Shown here: piece after piece, positions 53,779 through 62,475 of the stretch
How the letters are laid out: each line of letters begins with the position of its first letter
How positions within the stretch are numbered: the first letter of the stretch is position 1
Source of the DNA: Chryseobacterium vrystaatense
GTDB lineage: Bacteria; Bacteroidota; Bacteroidia; Flavobacteriales; Weeksellaceae
DNA: 64,000 nt
Assembly: GCF_000737765.1 (NCBI RefSeq)
Contig: NZ_JPRI01000001.1
Location: 558,001-622,000, forward strand
Direction of reading: 5' to 3'
Position numbers and translations under genes: made by a program
The notes under the pieces: generated by a model
What the model was told of the DNA's origin: nothing
Database searches by the model: none
The model's input: the letters and a program-made list of their open reading frames with translations, nothing else

Positions 53779-55489
53779 GAATTCGTTTTATTCGAGTTTC
53801 GAAAATAATACTTGCAGTTTTTCTGGTTGCAGTTTTTAAAGCTTCTTTTGGATTCTTTTTATTATCACCATTTATCTTTTTTTGGTGGTTTACTCCCGTA
53901 TATATAATAATTTTTTTATCACTAACCTCATTTAGTCTTCCACTATCGTATTGATCTTTAATGTAAGTCCACAAAACTTTCCTTTTACCAACCTTTTCTG
54001 TATAATTAATAAAACCTTTTACTAATAAAGATAAATAGTCCAATCCTATTCTCTTTAGAGAGATTGATGAGAACACTCCTATAATTCCATTTCCAAATTC
54101 AATTAAATACATTGTTTTTGATTGGTTTAGTATCTCCGCTACATAAAATGAATCCTTTCCATTAGGACAATAATGTAAATTTACTTTAAATCTTGGATCA
54201 GTCAAAAAGAATTCTTTCTTTAAGATTTCAATCAGGACATTGAAATACTCAAAATTATTCGTCTTAATGACAATAGTCTTGATATTTTCAATAATATTAT
54301 TAGAATCTATCTCAAGATTTTCAAGTTCTCTAGTTAGATCAGCAACTTGTAAATCATTAGGGATATAGTTTACGTCATAGGCACTTAATTGTTTGTCTCT
54401 TTTTATTATTTCCACCGGAATATTAAAAGGATTTGATACAGCATTATTTTCCTGTGTATTCAAGGGTGGATGAGGGTTTGCTGAACCAGCATTTAAGTTA
54501 AGGGAAACGCCGTCGATCGTTGGATTTCCAGGCTTGTCAATATTCTCCGGCTTGTGATTTTCTCGATCATCAGTCGAGTTTTTTTCATTTAATGGAAATA
54601 ATTCTATTTTGTCAATTGTGAAAGGGTTTAAATCATTGAACTTAAAATTACAAATTCGGTGTGCTAGTAGGTAGCTTTTATCTTCATTGTAAAAGGACTT
54701 ACCAATCACACTAATTTTATAATTCCAGAATTCCTGCCAGAAAAAAAGAGGATAAGAAGATTTACTACCATGAAGAGTATTTAAAAAAGCACTATTGACA
54801 TGCGAGGAAATACTTTTTAAGAATTTAATACCAGCATTATTCTTTAGGACCAAATAGGGAGCAATTAAAACAGCTTCTTGTTGTGAGAGTTTTGCAACGT
54901 CATAACGTAACATTCCAATCAGTTCTCCAGTCTCTGCGCAATTACGATATTTTATTTGACTTACTTTGAAACCATCAAGAAGTTCTCCACACATAGCCTT
55001 AGTAATGAGTTCGTCATTATAGAACAGTAAATATTGAAGAATTGTATACGGTGATATAAGAATGTGTCTTTTTCTACTACTGCTTCTACCAAAAGTTTTT
55101 AAATAGCTAAAACCCGTAGGTTTGATCTCAGCGGCATTCGGTAAAAAATTTTTGATACCAATTAATGGAAACTCTTTCTTGGCTAGAAATAGATTTTCTT
55201 CAACACTAAATTCAAACAGTTCGTTCAAATCTAGATCTTCAAATTTGTTCTCTCTAACATTATAAACTGATCCAATTCCTAATTCTGACAGACTTGAAAC
55301 AGGAAGTTTTGTTCTAAATAACATGTTTGACCCAGATTTATAATCATTCGCATTATGTTTATTACGAAAGTGGACATCTATCTTTCTTTCCTTTTCATAA
55401 TGTATTTCATATATCCATTCGACTTCCCAGTAATTACCTGTAGCATTTGGAAAATCAATTTTAATAGGTTTTTTCTTTCTTTTAGCCAT
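53771..55489 (-). CDS. tnsE: TnsE-like target-selection protein, convergent with tniQ
   Basis: 572 residues. I recognise a TnsE-like pattern: a stretch with RKRHILISPYTILQYLLFYN, a mid-protein NEDKSYLLAHRICNF matching the NEDKxYL element I remember from Tn7 TnsE, and a C-terminal third with VNLHYCPNGKDSFYVAEIL. A charged, low-complexity linker (about 310-355, Asp/Asn/Pro-rich) joins the halves. Size fits TnsE (about 540). Known TnsE directs insertion to replicating or conjugating DNA through the sliding clamp; here inferred. Unlike Tn7 it is transcribed toward tniQ. Confidence is limited because recall of the Tn7 sequence was used without alignment software. Confidence 0.68.
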   Translation of the reverse strand: MAKRKKKPIKIDFPNATGNYWEVEWIYEIHYEKERKIDVHFRNKHNANDYKSGSNMLFRTKLPVSSLSELGIGSVYNVRENKFEDLDLNELFEFSVEENLFLAKKEFPLIGIKNFLPNAAEIKPTGFSYLKTFGRSSSRKRHILISPYTILQYLLFYNDELITKAMCGELLDGFKVSQIKYRNCAETGELIGMLRYDVAKLSQQEAVLIAPYLVLKNNAGIKFLKSISSHVNSAFLNTLHGSKSSYPLFFWQEFWNYKISVIGKSFYNEDKSYLLAHRICNFKFNDLNPFTIDKIELFPLNEKNSTDDRENHKPENIDKPGNPTIDGVSLNLNAGSANPHPPLNTQENNAVSNPFNIPVEIIKRDKQLSAYDVNYIPNDLQVADLTRELENLEIDSNNIIENIKTIVIKTNNFEYFNVLIEILKKEFFLTDPRFKVNLHYCPNGKDSFYVAEILNQSKTMYLIEFGNGIIGVFSSISLKRIGLDYLSLLVKGFINYTEKVGKRKVLWTYIKDQYDSGRLNEVSDKKIIIYTGVNHQKKINGDNKKNPKEALKTATRKTASIIFETRIKRILT

Positions 55490-55782
55490 TTGCGTTTTCT
55501 AATGTACGCAATTTAACATCTTTTTTGAGAGCACAAAAATCAAATTATATTTTATTCTATGTAACTCTTTTATAATAGATTTACAAATAGTAAATCTAAT
55601 AAGACATAAATGTATTTTACACATGCTAATGATAAAATAGATCTTTAGCCTACAAATAAAAAGTATCAAAAAAGGTTTATTTGCAAAACAACTAAATGAG
55701 ACGGAAAATATTACTAATTTTATCCAATCAGAAAAAACGTTTATATTGTTTCATAAAACGATCGTTTATTAAAACCAAAAAT
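55490..55782. other. Spacer with a dyad, between tnsE-like and recombinase genes
   Basis: Very AT-rich. The only clear structure is TAGATTTAC (55576-55584) opposite GTAAATCTA (55590-55598), 9-bp arms with a 5-base gap, a candidate operator or resolution site for the adjacent serine recombinase. No perfect TAnnTTTG was seen. Confidence 0.55.
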
Positions 55783-56349
55783 ATGACTGTAGGATATGCA
55801 AGAGTTTCGACTTCTGAACAGAACATTTCTAATCAAGTTGAAATTTTAAAAGAAAATGGATGTGAAAAAGTTTTTACAGATATAGCAAGTGGTGTCCGTG
55901 AAGATCGAGTGGGTTTAAATGACATGCTTTCTTATTTACGTAAGGATGATATAATAATGGTCTACAAAACAGATCGCATTTTTCGCTCACTAAAAAACAT
56001 GATTGATCTGATTGAGAGGTTTAATGAAAAAGGGATTCTTTTTAAAAGTATAACTGAACCTGCGTTCGATACTACTTCAGCAAATGGGAAATTTATTATC
56101 CAAATTTTTGGAGCTGTTGCGGAATTTGAAAGAAACTTAATTAGTGAGAGAACGAAAGCTGGTTTAGAAGGAGCCCGAAGAAGAAAAAAACTTTTAGGAA
56201 GACCTAAAGGCTCTAGCCAAGTTAGTGTAGAAAAATATCAATACGCCAAACATTTATATGAAAATAAGAATATTCCTATCGATAAAGCTTGCAAGCAAGC
56301 AAGTATAAGCAAGGCTACTTTTTATAGAATTGATAAAATAAAAAAATAA
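55783..56349 (+). CDS. Serine recombinase (resolvase/invertase family)
   Basis: 188 residues from ATG 55783 (MTVGYARVSTSEQNISNQ); upstream starts would add a non-homologous basic stretch. Catalytic Ser in ARVSTSEQ, the YKTDRIFRSLKNMIDLIE and AEFERNLISERTKAGLEGAR segments, and a C-terminal helix-turn-helix (KACKQASISKATFYRI). Resolves cointegrates or inverts DNA. Divergent from the TnsE-like gene, first of the cargo genes. Confidence 0.93.
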   Translation: MTVGYARVSTSEQNISNQVEILKENGCEKVFTDIASGVREDRVGLNDMLSYLRKDDIIMVYKTDRIFRSLKNMIDLIERFNEKGILFKSITEPAFDTTSANGKFIIQIFGAVAEFERNLISERTKAGLEGARRRKKLLGRPKGSSQVSVEKYQYAKHLYENKNIPIDKACKQASISKATFYRIDKIKK

Positions 56350-56447
56350 TTACTTTAATACGTCACGATTTGTCGCATTAAAAAATTATTATTGCCAAAT
56401 AATTATTATTAGAATTAACAGGATTTTATATTATATAAAATAGACTT

Positions 56448-56984
56448 ATGTCAAGTAAAATTTTTTTTATAGGAGGTATTCATGGTGTTGGTAAAAGTAC
56501 GATATGTAAAGAAATTTGCAGAGAATTAAACTTAGAATATTTATCTGCAAGTCAGCTATTAAAATGGAATGAATTAAATAAAAATCCACAGAATAAAAAA
56601 GTTGACAACATCTTATTGACTCAAAATAACTTGATTATTGGTTTAAGAAACAATACCCAAAATGATAAAAATTATCTCCTTGATGGGCACTACTGCTTAT
56701 TAAACAAAACTAATATGATTGAAGCTATTCCACTTGATACCTTTATTCAAATCAATCCTATAAATCTGAATATTATTTTGGGTAATATAGGTGAAATTAG
56801 CAAAAGGCTTGAGGATAGAGATAAAAAAATATATCCAGTTGAACTTCTGCAAAAATTTCAGAATTATGAATTATTCCATGCTAAACAAATATCTAAAGAA
56901 TTAAATATTAATCTTAATATTGGTCTTCCTAATGATTATGACGAAATAATAAAAACCATTTATATTAAACTAACTAAACCATGA
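56448..56984 (+). CDS. P-loop kinase-like protein
   Basis: 178 residues. Walker A GIHGVGKSTICKEICREL at residues 9-20, then LLDGHYCLLNKTN and a lid-like IGEISKRLEDRDKKIYP segment. The fold is that of the AAA_33/adenylate-kinase-like group that phosphorylates nucleosides, nucleotides or RNA ends. No specific substrate. Its stop overlaps the start of the PIN-GNAT-ASCH gene by 4 bases, so they are translated together. Confidence 0.8.
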   Translation: MSSKIFFIGGIHGVGKSTICKEICRELNLEYLSASQLLKWNELNKNPQNKKVDNILLTQNNLIIGLRNNTQNDKNYLLDGHYCLLNKTNMIEAIPLDTFIQINPINLNIILGNIGEISKRLEDRDKKIYPVELLQKFQNYELFHAKQISKELNINLNIGLPNDYDEIIKTIYIKLTKP

Positions 56985-58483
56985 AAGCATTACTAGACAC
57001 AAACATTATTATCCATAGGGAGGCTTCTAGGGTAATTAACCAAGATGTTGGAATTCTTTATCGATGGCTAGAAAGAGCCAAATACACGAAATGTGTTCAC
57101 TCTCTTTCAATTGCTGAAATTGAAAAATATAAAGATCAAACAGTTGTTAATACCTTTCATATAAAGCTAGACAGTTATGAACAAATTGAGCTACCCTCTC
57201 CCCTACAAAAAGAGGTTTTAGAATTATCTAGTATAATAGATGTGAATGACAATGATAAAAATGACACTCAACTTTTGAATGAAGTTTATATTGGTAGAGT
57301 CGATATTTTAATTACTGAAGATAAAAAGATGCATAGGAAAGCTCTTGAGTTAAAAATTCAAGATAAAGTCTTTACTATAGATTCATTTCTGGAAAAAACA
57401 TTTGCAGAGCATCCTGACCTTGTCAATTATAAGGTTCTTAATGTTCAGAAGCTCAAATTTGGTAGAATTAATTTAGATGATAACTTTTTTGAGAGTCTTA
57501 AAGAAGATTATGACGGATTTGACAAGTGGTTTATAAAAAAGTTTGACGAAGAAGCATATATTACCATAAACTCAAATAATGGTCTATTACTATCATTTTT
57601 ATACTTAAAAATTGAAGACAGTAATGAAAGTTATCCTGATATTACACCTCAATTCCCTCCTAAAAAAAGGCTGAAAATAGGAACTTTTAAAGTAATAAAT
57701 AATGGATTTCGCTTAGGAGAAAGATTTATGAAAATCATTTTTGATAATGCTTTAAAAAATAAAGTTGAAGAAATATATGTCACCATATTCGACAAAAGAG
57801 ATGAACAAAAAAGACTCATCGACTTATTGGAGCAATGGGGTTTTGTTCTTTGGGGGAAAAAAAATAAAGAACTAATATATGTAAGAAACTTTACTAAAAC
57901 TTTTAACAAAGAGAATTTAAAAGCAAATTATCCCTATATTTCAAGATCAGAAAATTGTTATATAGTTCCAATTTATCCTGATTACCATACAAATTTATTA
58001 CCAGACTCAATCTTAAATACAGAATCTCCAGAGGAATATGTCGAAGATTTCCCTCACAGAAATGGCATTAATAAAGTTTATGTTTCACGAGCATACGAAC
58101 CACATCCTGAACGTGGAGACATTCTCATTTTTTATAGGACAGGAGGTTACTACAAAAGTGTAATTTCAACAATTGGAATAGTCCAAGAAGTTAAATATGA
58201 TTTTAAAGACGAAGATGATTTCGTTTTATATTGTAGAAAAAGCACAGTATTTCCAGAACATGACTTACGGAAAATGTGGAATTATTCTACTGAAAAGCCC
58301 TTTGTTGTTAATTTTTTATATGTTTATTCTTTTCCTCACAGGATTAATATGAAAGAGTTAATTGATTTAAAAGTTCTTAATGGCGTTAATGATTCACCGC
58401 GAGGATTCAAATATATCAGTGAACAAAAATTTGATGATATTTTAAAGAATACAAAGAGTGATGAAAGCTTTATTCTTGATTAA
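56981..58483 (+). CDS. PIN - GNAT-like - ASCH/EVE-like fusion protein
   Basis: 500 residues, three modules. PIN nuclease at 1-145: MKALLDTNIIIHREAS (first Asp), SLSIAEIEKY (Glu), DILITEDKKMHRKA (Asp). Middle about 155-310 has GNAT features: GTFKVINNGFRLGERFMK and KRLIDLLEQWGFVLWG. C-terminal about 350-490 (RGDILIFYRTGGYYKSVISTIG) is a PUA-fold, ASCH/EVE-like reader. So one chain joins an RNA-cleaving, an acyl-transferase and an RNA- or modified-base-binding domain, fitting a toxin or defence effector. Middle of the four-gene operon. Confidence 0.8.
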   Translation: MKALLDTNIIIHREASRVINQDVGILYRWLERAKYTKCVHSLSIAEIEKYKDQTVVNTFHIKLDSYEQIELPSPLQKEVLELSSIIDVNDNDKNDTQLLNEVYIGRVDILITEDKKMHRKALELKIQDKVFTIDSFLEKTFAEHPDLVNYKVLNVQKLKFGRINLDDNFFESLKEDYDGFDKWFIKKFDEEAYITINSNNGLLLSFLYLKIEDSNESYPDITPQFPPKKRLKIGTFKVINNGFRLGERFMKIIFDNALKNKVEEIYVTIFDKRDEQKRLIDLLEQWGFVLWGKKNKELIYVRNFTKTFNKENLKANYPYISRSENCYIVPIYPDYHTNLLPDSILNTESPEEYVEDFPHRNGINKVYVSRAYEPHPERGDILIFYRTGGYYKSVISTIGIVQEVKYDFKDEDDFVLYCRKSTVFPEHDLRKMWNYSTEKPFVVNFLYVYSFPHRINMKELIDLKVLNGVNDSPRGFKYISEQKFDDILKNTKSDESFILD

Positions 58484-58504
58484 TAGTTAATAATATTCTA
58501 AAAA

Positions 58505-59437
58505 ATGAAAAGCATAGCTATTTGGGAATCAAGAAATGATAATAATCCATTTCAAGACATTGAATTACATTTTAATTATTGGAAAATACCTAATAAACGA
58601 AAAGAATTTCATAGATTTTTAGATATTGGTCTAAAATTAATATCAACTCAAAATACTAATTGTATAAATTTTTACTTTCCGGCTAAAATAGAACAAGATA
58701 ACTTTCATGAGATAGTGTCTAAATTTATAAATAAACCTGATTTGTTGAGTGCAATATTTAATGAAAACTATAAAGTTGTTAGTCAAGTAAGTAAACAACA
58801 TAAAATTTTAAATGATCAAGATGAAGAAGTTTTTACTATTTATGAGTTTTCAAGTAATGATTTAACTTTTGAATATAAGTATAATGGAACTATTGTAAGT
58901 ATAAATCTTCCTAAATTAAATAAACAATTATATATAAGATTTAGAATTTCTGGTCAATTTTTAAATCAATTATCGACAATTAGTACTCCTCCAAATTCAG
59001 TTTTTGAAAGTGCTTTTTCTGAATTAGAAATGATTGATTTTAGAGTTAATGAAATAAGAGATTTAAGTAAAGACTTAGTTGAAATCTATGGGAAGATGTG
59101 CCATATTAAAAAACAACATTTCTTTTATATTTGCAGCAATAATGAAGATGTTATTGGATATCATACGCCATATTTGAGTTGTCGCAATCTCGAAAACTAC
59201 AGATGGAACGGATATGTTGATCTACCTAATATTGAGAGTGCAATTTTTCTCGCATATCATTGGAAATGGGATAGCCAAGAAAACAGTTCGCTTTTAATTA
59301 AATCTAAATATGAAAAGAACAATTGGAATACTATAGCAAAATATTTGTTATTAGTCGTTGGTATATCATTGCTAGGAAGCTGTTTATATGATATATTTAA
59401 GTTAATTATAAAATTATTTATTACTGAGTTAAAATAA
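58505..59437 (+). CDS. C-terminally membrane-anchored protein of unknown function
   Basis: 310 residues. A long soluble part with no recognised domain (MKSIAIWESRNDNNPF, CHIKKQHFFYICSNNEDVIG) and one strong transmembrane segment near the C-terminus (YLLLVVGISLLGSCLYDIF, about 280-300), so it is likely tail-anchored with the bulk in the cytoplasm. It sits between the PIN-fusion and ASCH genes; membrane-anchored partners occur in defence operons, hence the interest. The stop overlaps the next ATG by one base. Confidence 0.7.
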   Translation: MKSIAIWESRNDNNPFQDIELHFNYWKIPNKRKEFHRFLDIGLKLISTQNTNCINFYFPAKIEQDNFHEIVSKFINKPDLLSAIFNENYKVVSQVSKQHKILNDQDEEVFTIYEFSSNDLTFEYKYNGTIVSINLPKLNKQLYIRFRISGQFLNQLSTISTPPNSVFESAFSELEMIDFRVNEIRDLSKDLVEIYGKMCHIKKQHFFYICSNNEDVIGYHTPYLSCRNLENYRWNGYVDLPNIESAIFLAYHWKWDSQENSSLLIKSKYEKNNWNTIAKYLLLVVGISLLGSCLYDIFKLIIKLFITELK

Positions 59438-59814
59438 TGAGAGTATTATTATCAATAAAACCTGAATTCGCTTTCAAAATATTTGAAGGAGAAAAAAAAT
59501 TTGAATTTAGAAAAGTCATTTTTAAGAAATTGGATGTTACAACTGTTGTCGTTTATGCCTCGTCTCCCGTACAACAAGTTATCGGGGAGTTCGAAATTGA
59601 TACAATTCTAACTTCTAATCCTGAAGATATCTGGCAAAGAACAAAAAAATTATCTGGAATTACTGAAAAATATTTCTACGAATATTTTGGAGAGAGAGAA
59701 ATTGCACATGCGATAAAAATTAAGGAGGTAAAAAAGTATTCGAAACCACTATCATTGAAAGATGATTTTAATGTTTCCCCTCCTCAATCTTATATGTATT
59801 TGGATATTGCATGA
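59437..59814 (+). CDS. Small ASCH-domain protein
   Basis: 125 residues. VLLSIKPEFAFKIFEGEKKFEFRKV at the N-terminus, VVVYASSPVQQVIGEFEID and HAIKIKEVKKYSKPLSL fit the ASCH/PUA-like fold, with the conserved GxKxxEFR region that contacts nucleic acid. Possibly an RNA or modified-nucleotide binder and the partner or antitoxin of the PIN fusion. Last gene of the operon, closed by an exceptionally strong terminator. Confidence 0.85.
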   Translation: MRVLLSIKPEFAFKIFEGEKKFEFRKVIFKKLDVTTVVVYASSPVQQVIGEFEIDTILTSNPEDIWQRTKKLSGITEKYFYEYFGEREIAHAIKIKEVKKYSKPLSLKDDFNVSPPQSYMYLDIA

Positions 59815-59817
59815 TCA

Positions 59818-59868
59818 AAATTTTAACAAAGAAGCCTGTGAAAAACACAGGCTTCTTTGTTAAAATTT
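59818..59868. terminator. Exceptional 23-bp perfect hairpin terminator
   Basis: 59818-59840 pairs without mismatch with 59846-59868, loop AAAAA; the outer part is A/T-rich, so it acts on either strand. Confidence 0.9.
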
Positions 59869-59898
59869 AAATAGATAAATTAGAAATCTATTTATAAC

Positions 59899-60058
59899 TT
59901 AAATCCATTCCTCATCAGCAGATGTAATGTTAAAAGGAACAGATCTTTCAAACTCCTGGATGTTACCTGTCAGCCTCTAAACCGACTAAATGGTGTAATA
60001 GTTGTGATAATTGCCAATCTTTTATTCTATTGATATCTTCAATTTTTATCTCATTCAT
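59899..60058 (-). pseudogene. Remnant of a PIN-domain gene fused to another gene's start
   Basis: Minus strand: ATG 60058 opens MNEIKIEDINRIKDWQLSQL and ends at a TAA after GLEADR. In a different frame across that stop, LTGNIQEFERSVPFNITSAD then EEWI and TAA (59901-59899) is like the C-terminus of VapC-type PIN proteins (TGNIxDFE). So two partial genes meet, with no functional product expected. Confidence 0.6.
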
Positions 60059-60195
60059 TTTTTTACAATATATTTGTGTAGTGAATTTCATCAAATTTAC
60101 AATCGTTTTATTTAAATCCAAATAAGCATGTGAAATTTCTATATGCTTTCAAAATATATAGACTAGTAATACATATAAATATCAATTATTTATAA

Positions 60196-60203
60196 TAAAT
60201 TTG
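60196..60203 (+). promoter_or_regulatory. -7 element of the second cargo operon
   Basis: TAAATTTG matches TAnnTTTG, 17 bases before ATG 60221. No TTG at 17-23 bases upstream. Confidence 0.55.
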
Positions 60204-60220
60204 TTTCACAGATAGTGAAA

Positions 60221-61051
60221 ATGACTAAAGACCAAATTCATCGCGAAGATTTAAGAAAGAATATGATGAAGAACATCATATTTCGAGTATATTATCAGGG
60301 AATTATAGATTCTGAAGATATTATAAGAGTATTTAATGAGAAATTTAGAGAATGTTTTAAATCATTCGAAACAACTTTCTATAGTAAATTAGAGTTAGAT
60401 TTTAATAATATTGATGATGTTATCGATACTTTATCAATCCCTCGTTCTGAAATTCAATCTCAGGAAATTTTCAGATATACAGAAAACACCTTTGGAACTG
60501 ATAAGCTAACTTTTGATATTAATAAATATTTTTCCTCATTAACAATTGATTGTACAAACTATGTAAATATAGATCCTTATCTAAGCTTTTTTGCAGATTA
60601 TTTAGAGTTCTTATATGAGCACAACGAATTTCTAAAGATCAAAAAAATTGCTTTACGTAAATTAGGAGGTGATATTTATCGTAGTCATGAAAGTATTTAT
60701 GAAGATTTTGAGTCCAATCTTTTTAAATCAGATTTTGAAGAGTATGGTTATCGCCCAATGCAAAACAGATATGAGGATATTTTACAAAGTGGTGTCAAAG
60801 AGCCTATTATTAATATCATCCGTTCTTATGAATTTGGAACCTACAAGAACGAAAACTCTGAAGATGCTCCCGCATTTCAGGTTCTATTAGATCTTGAAGG
60901 ATATTATCCGGAATATATTTTAGAAAAAATTGGTTTTGGAAAAAATCAAGCTGAAAAAACTTTAAAACATATTAATCATAATCATTTATTTAATATCTTT
61001 AAATTATCTGTAACAGAAAATTATTTAAATAAACATTCACGAAATGGCTAA
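60221..61051 (+). CDS. Unknown protein, first gene of a compact cargo operon
   Basis: About 276 residues from ATG 60221 (GTG 60215 is the alternative). Acidic and helical, no signal peptide or membrane segment; conspicuous YFSSLTIDCTNYVNIDPY and a C-terminal LEGYYPEYILEKIGFGKNQAEK. No family recognised. Its stop overlaps the next gene by 8 bases. Confidence 0.72.
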   Translation: MTKDQIHREDLRKNMMKNIIFRVYYQGIIDSEDIIRVFNEKFRECFKSFETTFYSKLELDFNNIDDVIDTLSIPRSEIQSQEIFRYTENTFGTDKLTFDINKYFSSLTIDCTNYVNIDPYLSFFADYLEFLYEHNEFLKIKKIALRKLGGDIYRSHESIYEDFESNLFKSDFEEYGYRPMQNRYEDILQSGVKEPIINIIRSYEFGTYKNENSEDAPAFQVLLDLEGYYPEYILEKIGFGKNQAEKTLKHINHNHLFNIFKLSVTENYLNKHSRNG

Positions 61052-61205
61052 AATATTTATTGATAAAAACTTCAGATCCATGAAGGATGGTCGAATTGAA
61101 AAAATTGAGTTTAAGCCATCTGTTAGAAAGAGTGCAATATCCAAAGAGGTTAATGTGTCTCATTTTTTACGTACTGCTAAGCCTATTATTCGAAAAGATC
61201 AGTGA
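61044..61205 (+). CDS. 53-residue protein between two operon genes
   Basis: Frame MAKIFIDKNFRSMKDGRIEK ... RKDQ, stop TGA 61203-61205. It overlaps the upstream stop by 8 bases and the downstream GTG by 4 (GTGA). Basic, with Lys/Arg in every third or so position. Overlap with both neighbours, and the absence of a gap, argue that it is translated. Not recognised. Confidence 0.65.
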   Translation: MAKIFIDKNFRSMKDGRIEKIEFKPSVRKSAISKEVNVSHFLRTAKPIIRKDQ

Positions 61206-62179
61206 CCTATTTTGTTGAAAATATCAATGAGATCACACTTGACGTCTTTACTATAGGTTATTCTGAGAAAGGAGAAAGTCAAGTAATTTTACTTTATGAT
61301 AATATCAAAAATCAATGTTTATTTTGTTTTGTTATTGATTGCTATTCCACTGCAACATTCCATAAAACAAAAGACATTTTAGATCAATATAATATTTCAA
61401 ATATTGATTACTTTATTTGGACTCATACTGACGAAGATCATTCTGTCGGAATTGATATTTTAGTTGATAATTACTGTTCTGCGAAAACAAATTTTTATCT
61501 ACCTGAAGGAGTTGATGGTAGTGAATCAGATGTTTTCAGCTACAGTGATGATATTAAAAATTGCCTTGAGAAGATTAATTCTTTAAATAAGAATCAAAAT
61601 TACTCTGTTCATACGTTAACACTGCCTACAGGTGGAAACCTCGAAATTGCAAGAAAAACTATTAAGGAAGAAAAAACCACAAAACAGTTTAACTTTCAGG
61701 TTTTTTGTGTAGCTCCTTTCTCGGCCATTATTAGAAGAAGAAAATTAGCTAAAGAAGCAGGTGTAACACATATCAACGCAAATGACTTTTCAATAGCAAC
61801 TGTCTTCAAAGTTGGAGAATTAAGTTTATTATTTAGTGGAGACATTGAAAACCAAACAATAAATTTAATTCCAGACTATCACTTCGAAGGATTATCATAT
61901 GTGAAGACCCCTCATCATACTTCTAATACATCTACAAAATTATTGGATAAAATTGGAAATAGTTTTGATGGTATAAAAATTCCAACTGCTGTAACAACAA
62001 CCTATAAAGTATTCAATCTTCCTAAATCAGAATTAATTGAAGAATATCGGAAGTTTGTTACATCTTTTAATTCTACAGGAAGAGGCACTGAAGGTTATGG
62101 ATGCGTCAAAACAGTTTTTAATGTTATTAAAAAAGAATATACCGAAGAATTAATTGGAGACGCAATAAAACATTTTTAG
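61202..62179 (+). CDS. ComEC-like metallo-beta-lactamase-fold protein
   Basis: 325 residues from GTG 61202. Metal motif WTHTDEDHSVGIDIL (HxDxDH, as in ComEC/Rec2-type MBL domains), then LSLLFSGDIENQTI and YVKTPHHTSNT, giving later ligands. Lacks ComEC membrane domains. Cytosolic nuclease or phosphodiesterase activity is inferred. Third gene of the operon; some defence systems use this fold as effector. Confidence 0.85.
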   Translation: MTYFVENINEITLDVFTIGYSEKGESQVILLYDNIKNQCLFCFVIDCYSTATFHKTKDILDQYNISNIDYFIWTHTDEDHSVGIDILVDNYCSAKTNFYLPEGVDGSESDVFSYSDDIKNCLEKINSLNKNQNYSVHTLTLPTGGNLEIARKTIKEEKTTKQFNFQVFCVAPFSAIIRRRKLAKEAGVTHINANDFSIATVFKVGELSLLFSGDIENQTINLIPDYHFEGLSYVKTPHHTSNTSTKLLDKIGNSFDGIKIPTAVTTTYKVFNLPKSELIEEYRKFVTSFNSTGRGTEGYGCVKTVFNVIKKEYTEELIGDAIKHF

Positions 62180-62268
62180 ATACAATGAAAGCAAAAGTCA
62201 AGGTCCCGTTTTTGAAAATCAACTCTTCCCTGTAATTGTTCCAAAATTATAGCATAACATAATTTTTA

Positions 62269-62475
62269 TTATTTATCGATATTTTTGTTTTGTATTTCAA
62301 TTCTTTCTTTCTCGAGAATATCCGCCATAATTTTCGCTTGTAGTTTGCAATCCATGAGCTCCGCTTTTAAGCTGTCAATTGTTATGTCTTTCTTATCAAT
62401 AACTTTAAATGAAGTATCTGATTTTGAACAACCAACAAGTAAAAGAAGAATAATAGAGATAAGGAACTTTTTCAT
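62269..62475 (-). CDS. Small lipoprotein
   Basis: 68 residues, signal and lipobox MKKFLISIILLLLVGCSKSD (Cys at 16). The mature part is a predicted helix or coiled coil (LKAELMDCKLQAKIMADILEKERIEIQ split at about 20 residues). Entry-exclusion-like or lysis-type lipoproteins are alternatives. No known neighbour function. Confidence 0.6.
   Translation of the reverse strand: MKKFLISIILLLLVGCSKSDTSFKVIDKKDITIDSLKAELMDCKLQAKIMADILEKERIEIQNKNIDK

Noticed and set aside
57649-57909. Antisense ORF in the PIN-GNAT-ASCH gene
   Set aside because: Overlaps a well-supported coding frame and has no start context or motif.
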